Part shown: positions 35,189 to 44,552 of the stretch, piece after piece
Layout of the letters: every line of letters begins with the position of its first letter
Position numbering within the stretch: position 1 is the first letter of the stretch
DNA from: Laburnicola sp. R22_1
Lineage: Eukaryota > Ascomycota > Dothideomycetes > Pleosporales > Didymosphaeriaceae
Length of the DNA stretch: 64,000 bases
Assembly: GCA_014281115.1 (NCBI GenBank)
Contig: JACONQ010000003.1
Coordinates: forward strand, 2,542,001-2,606,000
Reading direction: 5' to 3'
Program-made: the position numbers and the translations under genes
The notes under the pieces: model-generated
Told to the model about the DNA's origin: nothing
What the model saw: only the letters and a program-made list of their open reading frames with translations
The model's database searches: none

Positions 35189-37281
35189 CCGTGCCCGTGC
35201 GCCAAAACACCAGACAACTCTCAAACTTCAACGCCTCGTAACTCCATCACCATGGCACCGATCGATGACGCGATTGCAGCAATCGAATCGCTGGAACCAG
35301 GAGAACACTTTTCATATAGGGCAATTGCTCGTGACTTCGGTGTGGCGTACAGTACGCTGACCCGAAGACACAAGGGTCGTCAGCGCCCACGGGAAGCTAA
35401 GGATCGCGATCAACAAATACTCAACCCATAACAAGAGTTAGAGCTCGTACAATACACTAAAAACCTTACAAAGAGAGGGCTGCCTCCTACGAGAGAGATG
35501 ATAAAAAATCTCGCGTCCTAAGTAGCCACAGAGAGCGTGAGCGACTCTTGGGTTAACCGCTTTCTCCATTGACAAGGCGATCATCTCGTCTCCAAATGGT
35601 CCTCTGGGATGGACTCTCGCAGCCACAAAGCTGATTCATACGTTAAGTACGAACTATATTTTGACTTGCTACTTTGTAAGATAAGGCAGTACAACATACA
35701 GCCGTCCCACACCTACAATATGGATAAGAAGGGCTTTATAATTGGTGTAACAGGACGCTCAAAACAAGTGTTTAGTCGATGGCAATGGGAGTTAAAGAAG
35801 GTGCAAGCATTACTCCAAGATGGCTCTTGTAAATAGATAACTCTCTTAGCAGCTGTTTGCGCGGATGGGAGTGCTCTGCTGCCCGGTCTTATCTTTCAAG
35901 CGTTATCTGAGTTACTGCAGTTAACCTGGGTAGCCGACGTTAAAGCAGGGAAGCACAACGTCTTTATTACCTCATCTCTATCTGACTGGACAAATAACAA
36001 CATTAGTTTGGCATAGCTAGAGCAGGTTTTCAACTGCTGCACGAAGCAGAAAGCGCGCCAAGGGAGAGACTGGCGTCTCCTTATACTTAACGGCCATGGC
36101 AGTCACCTTACAAAGGAGTTTATCAACTACTGCGACTTCCATCGCATCCTCCTAGCCGTGTTTCCCCCTCACTCTACCTATACGCTTCAACCTCTTAACG
36201 TAGCTATGTTTAAACCTCTCTCCGCCGCCTACTCCAAGGAGCTCTCCACTCACCTCCAGAAGACCCAAGGGCTTATTACAGTTAAGAAGGGAGACTTCTT
36301 CCCACTATTCTGGAGAGCGTGGGAGTCCTTGTTTAAGACAGAGACTATCCTCAAGTCCTTTAAAGCTACTAGTATATGGCCCATAGAGCCAGAGGTTATA
36401 CTCAAACGCTTCCAGAGAGAGGGATCCAGGGAGCAGGATGAAGGTGAAGCAGATCCCTTAGCCCCTAAAGAGAGCGACTGGCGTCAGATGGAGCGTCTCG
36501 TACGCTCTGCAGTGAGGGATACCGCCGCAGAAGAGTCAAAGTCGCTCTCCCAAACGCTCCGCCGACTCCAAGTGCAAAACGAGCTGCTACACCATAAGAA
36601 CAATAGGCTAAAAGAGGCTCTTACTGCTAAGAAGAAGCATAAGAAGCGCGGCAAACCTCTTAACTTGCAGCAGCGAGAGGAGTACCACAGTGGTGCCGTC
36701 TTCTAGTCTCCGCGTAAGATTAGAGAGGCACGTGCACAAGAGACAGTGAAACAATAAGAAGAGCATAAAGAGCAGCTTGCAAAGGCTAATAGGAAGGAGC
36801 TTCAAGCTGCTGCTAAGCTCTATAGAGAGCAGCAGGCTCAGGAGAGACGTGTGGCGAGAGAGGCAGCCAAGGTGGTGAGGGAGAGGGAGAAGGCCAAGAA
36901 AGAGGCCGCGCGCGCTGCTCAAATCGAAGCCCAAAACACTAAGAGAGCATCTCAAACTACCCAAAACAGGAAGCGCAAAGCTTCAGGTCCTCCTCTATCA
37001 AAGCCTAAGCGTCAGAGACGCGGTGGCGGCTCTGCAGCTGTCGCAGCGTCCCCAGAAGCTGCACCAGAGGCTCCACCTAAAATCAACTCTCGTGGCCGTA
37101 CTATTAACCTTCCGCGTAAATATAAATAGTATAACTTAATCGCAAGCATTACTCTATTACTCCACTAAAGTATCTTGTAATAATAGTTATTGTGGGTGGC
37201 TTAATAACCTCATCTTTAAAGTGGTGAGCATGTTGTTCGTGAGGCGTTGCGCGACGTGGGTCGCTGCGCGCACGGGCACGG
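35189..37281 (+). mobile_element. Element F: pogo-like DNA transposon inside B
   Basis: TIRs beginning CCGTGCCCGTGCGC at both ends (14 bp identical, then diverging) enclose 2,093 bp and are flanked by TA at 35187-35188 and 37282-37283. Element A has a single TA at the corresponding site. Base composition is far less A+T-biased than in C or E, implying a younger insertion or escape from RIP. Confidence 0.92.
35252..37129 (+). pseudogene. Element F transposase (pogo-like DDE) pseudogene
   Basis: A single frame of 626 codons from ATG 35252 to 37129 has no frameshift but about seven internal stops. Domains in order: psq-type HTH (IARDFGVAYSTLTRRHKG), CENP-B-type HTH (LTKRGLPPTREMIKN), DDE core with YNMDKKGFIIGVTGRSKQ (first Asp) and LLILNGHGSHLTKEF, where the second catalytic Asp is Asn. 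Then comes PHSTYTLQPLNVAMFKPLS and a coiled, basic C-terminus ending SRGRTINLPRKYK. Most lesions fit C-to-T or G-to-A changes. It is inactive. Confidence 0.88.
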
Positions 37282-37545
37282 TAATGGGCAAAAGGCGAAG
37301 AAGAGGGTGCGCGCTGATAGAGGCGAATCTGCTTAACGGCGCTGTGGACGCTGCGGCAAGCCTGGGCATAACAAAACAACCTATAGGCAGCCTGTAGAAG
37401 TAGATTCTAAATAGATTGGCCTATTTGGACTATCGAAAATAGTTCGTGTTGACTCTGTACTATCGTGAATAGTACAGAACTTGGTGGGGTCTTGGCAAAG
37501 TGATCGACTCGATGGAATGATCGACTCGAGTGCAAAGTACGTTAT

Positions 37546-37842
37546 TACTAATACTATTATTATAGGTTACGAGTACTCTTTATATTATATATATATATAT
37601 ATATATATAGTATTTATAAAACTATATATAAAAAGACCTCTAGAAAAAGACTAAGTCTACTAGTATAAAAGGTCTACATTTTTAAACTTAAATATACTCT
37701 TTATTATAAGGCCTATTATAATAAGAGAAATTTAGTTTTAACTAGAATATTAAGGCCTATAAAGTTATAGTTCTAGCTTATACTTATTTAGCTATTAGTG
37801 AATATAATTTAGAAGTAAAATAGGGATAAGAAAAACCTCTAA
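37546..37842. other. A+T-rich spacer, no gene
   Basis: This is TA-rich sequence between the right end of B and the Tc1-like relic, including an (AT)n run around 37586-37608. I see nothing else in it. Confidence 0.6.
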
Positions 37843-39735
37843 GTTTAGAGTAATATAACTTTTAATTAATCCATAGAAATAGTTATGTTTTTTATATAGT
37901 ATATATTTAGATCTGTAAAATAGTTCTATGGTTTTATATTATAGGGTTATTATCTATATTAGTTAGTATTTAATAGATTAGTAATAATATTAAATATTAA
38001 TAAAATAGTAATAAAGTAATATATAATATATTACTAATACTTAGTATAATATTGTTTAGCCTCTATGACAGCGTTATAACGCCTAGGTAAAGATAATATA
38101 TAATTATCTATATCCATTTGGGAAATTAAAGCCCACTCCTCTAGTATAGCCTTTTTAAGAGCCTCAATACTAGCCTCACTTTTGCCTACCCCTAAAGTAG
38201 TATTATATCTCTTATTTAGTCTATATTTTAATAGACTCCAGACGTTTTCAATAGGGGCAAGATCGGGACTATAGGGGGGGTAGTGAAAGTGATTAATTTT
38301 CTCTTTTTCAAAGAAATCCAAAACTAATTTAGTTTTATGGATTTTGGCGTTATCTTGTTAAAATTACCACTCTAGACTAGTATTAATATATAAAACCTTA
38401 TAAATTATTTAAAATATAATATATAGTAATATATATTATATTAAAAATTAAAAAAGAGGTAAAAAAGATATATAAGGACTTACCCCTTTTAACTATAGGT
38501 TTAACTATAGGTATAAGGATTTTATTTAAATAATCCTTATTAGTAAAGCTAGTAGACTAATTAGGAGTTTTAATAAACTCTAATCTAGATCTACCGCCTA
38601 TCTAAATTACTCCCTAGATTTAAATAGTAATATCGCGGGCTATTATTAAATTAGTATAGTAGTTATTAAAAAAATCATAACACGATAGAGAAAAAGAAGA
38701 AGATCTTTTAAGTTAGGTAGAATTTTAAAATACTTACTAGATTTTTAGTAGAAACTATTTCTTTCCCAACTTTACTATTTCCTTTTTTTAATAGTATTCA
38801 CCCCTACTACTATGCCCCTTTGTATTGCTAACATATTATAAAATATAACTTTAGAAAAGTCTATATATTCTATATTTTTAACTCTTTCTTTAGCAAATAA
38901 TAATCTATTATTAGCTTTATTTTACTAAAGGCTTTTTAGTAGCCTTATTAAAAGAATAACCCTCCTCTTTTAAGAAGTACTATAAAGTTCTTTTAGCTAC
39001 TCCTAGATTATGCTCTAATAATAATCTTTTATTTTCTTTCTTAGGGCTTTTAATTAAATCCCTATTAATAACTCTTTTAGCCCTAGAGGTTATCTTAGAA
39101 ACTCTTCCTTTACTAACTCTTTTTATACTATAATTCTCCTTTTCCTTCTCTTTAATACGATAAATAGTATTCTTTATACTTTTAAGGGTTTATTTAAAGT
39201 AGTAGCAATAGTAGAATTAGGCGTTTTAGCCTTTAAAAGCAAAAGAACGTTAGATTCGAGTGTAGTGAGTTTTAGAGCCATTTTAAGGATTTAAGAAAGA
39301 AGAATTTAAATCTAGAAAGATATTATTATAAGCTAAAAGCTTACTAAGAAATTATGTAATTAGTGCTTATATACGCATATCCTAAATTTTTATACCTAAA
39401 ATATAAAAAAAATTAGAGAGAAGACTTAGCTTAAAAATTGGCTTACATAATCTACCCTACACCTAGAAACGCTAGTTAAAATTTAAAATAAAACTAGATA
39501 TTAATTAAAAAGTTATAGAGCTCTAAATATAGAGTTAAAAAAAGCTTTAGGTTTAAGGTTATATATGCCAAAACTATGCTTAGTTAGCTAAGACTCTATT
39601 CATTGTTAAAACGGCTTAAACATTCTCCTTAAAATAAGCTATTTAGTATATTTTTAGCTAATTTATTAAATAAGTTATAAGACTTTTAAAAAGATAACTT
39701 TTTAAGTGACTTTTTTATTGCATCCCACTATATTA
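37843..39735 (-). mobile_element. Element G: Tc1/mariner-like transposon relic
   Basis: The element is defined by its transposase (38034-39281, minus) and by end sequences that recur at 22428-22670. The right end reads inward as GTGGGATGCAATAAAAAAG; the left end is approximate. TSDs could not be established because the flanks are simple A+T sequence. Confidence 0.6.
38034..39281 (-). pseudogene. Tc1-like transposase pseudogene (DDE_3 type)
   Basis: The minus-strand ATG at 39281 opens MALKLTTLESNVLLLLKAKT, a Tc1-type HTH region, followed by SKGRVSKITSRAKRVINRD and LEHNLGVAKRTL. The C-terminal 95 codons (38034-38321) are open and contain HFHYPPYSPDLAPIENVWSL, the signature around the last catalytic Asp of Tc1/mariner DDE enzymes. 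The first part of the gene has stops and frame changes, so it is a relic. About 350 residues would be expected in an intact member. Confidence 0.85.
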
Positions 39736-42700
39736 TGTAGAGGTTTTACAATATATTCTATAGTAAAGAAGAAAAGACACTAAACTCTACTAAATTAGAT
39801 AATTAAGCTATATAATATTGGCTTAAAAAGAAGCTTTATAATAATAAGGACTACTAACTACTCTCTAAAGTATAAAAGTATTAATAGCTTATATAGAAAG
39901 AAGAAGAGCTTATATAGTTCTACTTTAAAAATTAAAAGAGTAGTATATTATTATATCCTATTATTATATATTACTTAATTAATAAGAAGTAAATAACTAG
40001 TTAGAGGCAAAACTAATAGCTATATATAAGAAGTAGAATAAGATTAAGAATAAAGTTAATCTAAGGGCCTACTAAGCAGCCCTAGCTAAGCGTAACATTA
40101 TTGCTAGCAAGGGGAAAGGCCCTCCTATACTATAGAGTTATAGAGATAAATAACTCTTTAGTTATAGTAGTGTATATAAAAAGCTCTTATATAATATATA
40201 TAAGGCAGGCCTAAAGAAGCTTAAAACTAATAGCTTTAAGAGTAAGGTTAATAAAAAAGTAAAAGAACTTCTATAATAGCGTAAGTAATATAAGTCTAAT
40301 TACTAAGAAGCTAGTAATAGTTACTAGTAAGAAATAGTTATAAGTTTATTACACTTATTTATTATATACCTTTACTAATAATTATTAATTACTATAAGTC
40401 TAGTCCTCCTACTAACCGTATTAACTATAGTAAGAATAGTATACTTAATAGCAATAAGGCGTATATTAAGGAGAATAATAATGAAAAGTGTAAAGAGGAA
40501 ATTAAGGGTAATAGAAAGGAGCTTAAGGCTTATTTCTAGGGGCTACTAGATAGATACAACTCTAATATTATAAATAAGGATATAGACTTTAAGGGTTTCT
40601 TAGACTTTAGGGGCCTAGATACTAAAGGAGGTTTAGATAATAAGGGGGGTTTAGATAATAAGGGGGGCTTAGGTACTAAGGGGGGCTTAGATACTAAGAG
40701 AGTTTTAGATAACAAGGGAGTTTTAGATAATAAGGGGGGCTTAGGTGCTAAGGAGGTTTTAGATAATAATTAGCACATAGGATAAGATAAGCTAGAGTTG
40801 CAATTTTACTATAGCTAATTATTATAGCTAATAATTATATACTAGTTACTAAGGATACCGCCTATAGTAATATAGTAATAAGCTAATTACTACCTAAACC
40901 TAACTCTACAACAAAGGGCTATATACTAGTCTAGATTTAAAACTAACTTATTATTAGCACGCTATACGCTATACGCTTTTTCTAGCTAACCTTACTATTA
41001 GTTAAACACTACTATAATTAATATTATAGAATTTAGTTTATTCTATTTTCTTCTTAAACTACTATTCTTTTAAACAACTATTTAACTAGTTATTATGTCT
41101 TTTTATTACACTAATATTCTTAAGTACTATATTAAGTGGTATACCTACCCTAGAAATTAATATACAGCCCTATATTAATAAACTAGTTGCCCCACTACTA
41201 AATACTCTTCTTAAATATAGAATCCTAGCCTTATAGGCTAATAGATTAGGAAGTAGAATAATTTATCTTATCTAACGTCCCCTTTAGACTTTTAAGAGTT
41301 AAAGATAGGAAAAAAGATATTTTCTATACAGGACGCATAGTAGTCTAATACTTAATAGGCTAAAGATAAATAAACCTATAACTTATACTAGAACTCTTAC
41401 CTTTATATAAGTATTATTTAGACTATATTCTAGGAGAGCATAAAGTACCCCTTTAGTTATCTATATATATTCTATCTTAACTATAGCTATATACTATAAC
41501 ACCTAAGCATTAACTCTACTAGTACCTAGCTAATTAGTACTAAGCACCTTCTTAACTATATAAGGATCTAAGTATATATATAGTAGGATAAGCCTATTTA
41601 TAAAAGGACTTTTACTTCTTAGTATAAAAAAATGCTTATTTTATATCCTATATACTCTCTATAGGCATTTAAAACTAAACTTATATAAATAGTAATTAAT
41701 AATAACCAGTCCTTCTAAATAGTAGAGCAACTATTCTTTTAACACTTTCTTTATTTTCTTAGGCCTAACGCTGCAATAACTAGCTAGTATAGGTTTTGCT
41801 AGATATTCCTAAATAAATTTAACGCTACTAAGGTAGCTATTCTTAGCAACGTTAGTAAGGCAACTAAACTCTCTATCTTACTTAATACGTAGTCTATAGC
41901 TAAGTACCGTAGCTTTCTAGCTATTAATAGTTACTATATTAATAATGCTTAGTAGCTTAAGAAGAAGCTGCTTAACTTAATACTAATACGTAGCAGCTAC
42001 ACTAAAGTATTAATAGTATTAGAGGTATTATAGGTCCTTAAGAATATAGAAACTGCGCAGAAGTTTCTAGCTATTATATATAATAATGCTAGCAATAATA
42101 GCACTCTAGCTTAAAGCATCTAGCACAATCTATTAGAGGAAAATATTACCAAGAACTAAAAAGAGAATATAATTCTATGTCTTACTTATATTATTAACTT
42201 TATAGTTTAAGATATTATTTATTACCTTAAGTTATTAGCGCCTATTAATCTTAACTCTAGAGAGATATTATAGCAGCAATATATAAATAAAATATAGGCG
42301 TAGATATCTATCCTATATTCTCTTTATAAGATATATTAGCTATTATTATAAAAAGTTATTATAGAAAGTTATTATATACTAACTAGCGCGCAGCTCTATA
42401 CTATTTATATTGTAATTAATTAGTCACTATAGGAATTTAAGTAATTTCTTAGAACGCAAAGTAACACACTACTAAAGAAGCAATTGTCTATAATCTAAAA
42501 TATCTAAATAAGATAGAAATTTACGTATAATATATGCAAGCGCATACTAAAGCTTTAGGCGAATATTAATATATAGCTAGAAAAGAAGATTATAATGAAG
42601 ATAACTAGAAGATTAAACACTTTTACTTATAGCGACACTATAAAGGCAGACATTAAAGATCTTAAGAAGCTTTAACTATTAGCCCTAGAATAGTTATATT

Positions 42701-42793
42701 TTAAGTTAATTATCTTTATACTCTAAAAGTTTAAAGAAGCTATAAACTTTCTAAGTAAGAACTAAAAACGCTAAGTTCTATATATCTAGCTTA
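39736..42793 (+). other. A+T-rich decayed region, possible hAT-like transposase remnant
   Basis: No open gene. If stops are ignored, the plus strand from about 41760 to 42790 gives continuous coding-like sequence. It appears to continue beyond element H at 44553 with LHKYYLR and NYIIILDPMQKLTVYK (reading a TAA as Gln), similar in spirit to the ILDPRxK region of hAT transposases. The hAT assignment is tentative. The 39760-40610 part is coding-like but unassigned. Confidence 0.3.
40614..40772 (+). repeat. 18-bp tandem repeat encoding a hexapeptide
   Basis: About nine 18-bp units of the type TTAGATAATAAGGGGGGT. In one frame they stay open and read as repeated LDNKGG / LGTKGG / LDNKGV units, ending in TAG. 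Upstream sequence (KDIDFKGFLDFRGLDTKGG) is in the same frame, so this may be the eroded C-terminal repeat of a protein. Confidence 0.8.
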
Positions 42794-44552
42794 TATAAGC
42801 TAGCGCATATAGTCGCCGCCCACATAGGGTTGCCGCCCACCCCGCCAAAACGCGACACCTGCACAAAACACGCGATATCTCTCCACAACGCTCATTAATA
42901 TGGACCCCCGCGAAGAAGCTATACAATCAGCTATTAGCGATTTCAACGCTGGCCTTTATCCAAGCCTACGCGCTGTAGCGAAGGCATATAACATCCCTCA
43001 ATCTACCCTCCGAGGCCAACTAGGTGGCGCGACAAACAGCGCGATTTGCCATTAATACCAGCAGAGATTAACTCCTGCGCAGGAGGACTTCCTAGTAGAC
43101 TGGATCCTTAAAGAAGACGCACGCGCCTGCCCTCCCTCGCACGCTCGCGCTTGAGAAATGGCGAATCGAATTCTGCGTATAAATGGCGACAACCAGCCTG
43201 TTGGCAAGCTCTGGCTCTCACACTTCCTTAGGCGCCAGCCACGCGTTGCCTCTGTAGTTGGCAGAAAGCTAGAGGCTTAAAGAGCTAATGCAGCAACACT
43301 AGAGCAGCTACGCGCGTTCCTAGAGCTCTATAAGCAGACTTAACAGCGGCTTAATATATAGGCGGAGAATACCTACAATATGGATAAGACTGGCGTGGCT
43401 CTAGGAGTATATACAAACACTAGAGTACTCTCTAGTAGTTAGAAGAAGAAGGCTTACATTCGTTCTCTAGAGAATTGCAAGTAGGTCTCTATAATTAAGT
43501 GCGTATTGGCAACAGGGCAGAAACTACGCTGCGCAGTTATCTTCAAAGGCTAGAGCCTACAGACTACCTAGTTCCTAGCCAAATCTGTGCCTAGCTAGCT
43601 CTATACAACCTCTAAGAACAGATAGACGTTAAAAGCAATAGGTGTTAAGTGGCTACAGCGTATATTTATACCTGAGACGGCTGTAGGTGATGGCCAGTAC
43701 CGCCTTCTTATCCTCGACGGTCACGGCAGCCATATCGATATAGACTTCCTGTGGCTCTGCAGGCTGCATCGTATACAGCCTCTAGATCTCGCTCCTTTCT
43801 CTATAATCAAGTCCAGCTACAGGCGTCAGATCTAGGAGCTCGCATCACTCGACGACGCTGCGCCTGTTAAGAAGGAGCGCTTTATCACCTGCTATTACCA
43901 AGCTAGGGAGGAAGGTTTCACAGAGCGTGTGATTCGAGCTGGCTAGCAGGCATCTAGCATCTACCCATTTAACATCAATCACGTGCTCAGCTCGTCGCAG
44001 GTCTCTCAGAGGCCTACTACGCCTACTCGTCAGCAGCAGCCTCAGCAGCAGCTCCAGAGCTTCCTCTCTACTCCTCAGGGCCCTCGCGATCTCTATATAG
44101 CGCAGCACAGCGTCCAGAGCGTCGAGAATCTAGGTCGTACGACCCGGCTACTCCTACAGAAAGCAGGTAAGGCTCTAGCAGCTGCAAATGCTAGAGCTGC
44201 AGGCCTAGAAGCAGAGAAAAGACGACTTAAGCAGCAGCTAGAGATATCTACCTCTTAGCGTCAGCGTAAGCGCGTTCGAGTAGACCCGAATTAACGCTTA
44301 GCAGAAATAGAGAGTATCAGGGAGGCTATGTGCGCAGCTAAGGCTTTAGCAGCTAAACTATGTATATTTACTATATCAAGCACTTTAGAAACAGCTACTA
44401 TAGCTATAGCCGCTACAGCGCTTAAATCTATGTGTAGTTAATGGCAATTGTAATTAGCGTTGCTGAGATATCGCGGGTTTTGTGCAGGTGTCGCGTTTTG
44501 GCGGGGTGGGCGGCAACCCTATGTGGGCGGCGACTATATGCGCTAGCTTATA
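42794..44552 (+). mobile_element. Element H: pogo-like DNA transposon with long TIRs
   Basis: Inverted repeats of about 95 bp, almost identical, run from TATAAGCTAGCGCATATAG through GTCGCCGCCCACATAGGG and CCCGCCAAAACGCGACACC to about CGCGATATCTC. Right copy: about 44460-44552. A TA duplication is likely but merges with the TIR ends. The element is 1.76 kb and inserted in decayed, possibly hAT-like, coding sequence. The ends are far better preserved than the flanks. Confidence 0.9.
42900..44441 (+). pseudogene. Element H transposase pseudogene
   Basis: One frame of 514 codons starts at ATG 42900 (MDPREEAIQSAISDFNAG) and has no frameshift but around fifteen TAG/TAA codons. N-terminal HTH: LRAVAKAYNIPQSTLRGQL. 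Second HTH region: LTPAQEDFLVDWI. DDE core: NTYNMDKTGVALGVYTNTR and LLILDGHGSHIDIDFLWLC, both Asp present. The C-terminus is Gln-rich (QQQPQQQLQ), followed by an Ala/Glu/Lys coiled-coil-like segment (AAANARAAGLEAEKRRLKQQ). Most stops fit CAG/CAA or TGG changed by RIP-type transitions. It is inactive. Confidence 0.88.

Larger units (their letters stand above)
27217..37545 (+). mobile_element. Element B: Fot1-like DNA transposon split by nested insertions
   Basis: B's left TIR (ACTTTACACTCGAGTCG near 27222) pairs with its right TIR (CGACTCGAGTGCAAAGTA near 37522-37539). Its own sequence lies in three pieces: 27217-28660, about 35020-35188 and about 37284-37545, totalling about 1.87 kb, the size of copy A. 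The first piece carries the degraded plus-strand transposase (ENIKAKYSILNKD, GWTTNKLSL, LLIINGHKSYNS, HITHITKIEFLP). The second and third carry its basic C-terminus and a zinc-knuckle CGRCGKPGHNKTT near 37345. Insertions D (28661-35017) and F (35189-37281) each sit at a TA that is single in copy A. The left piece is heavily mutated, while the two right pieces look nearly unmutated. Confidence 0.9.

Noticed and set aside
36608..36964. Leu-rich 118-codon minus-strand frame resembling a membrane protein
   Set aside because: It is the antisense shadow of the Lys/Ala/Glu-rich C-terminus of the element F transposase.
43845..44108. 87-codon minus-strand frame rich in Arg/Leu
   Set aside because: Antisense to the Gln-rich part of the element H transposase.
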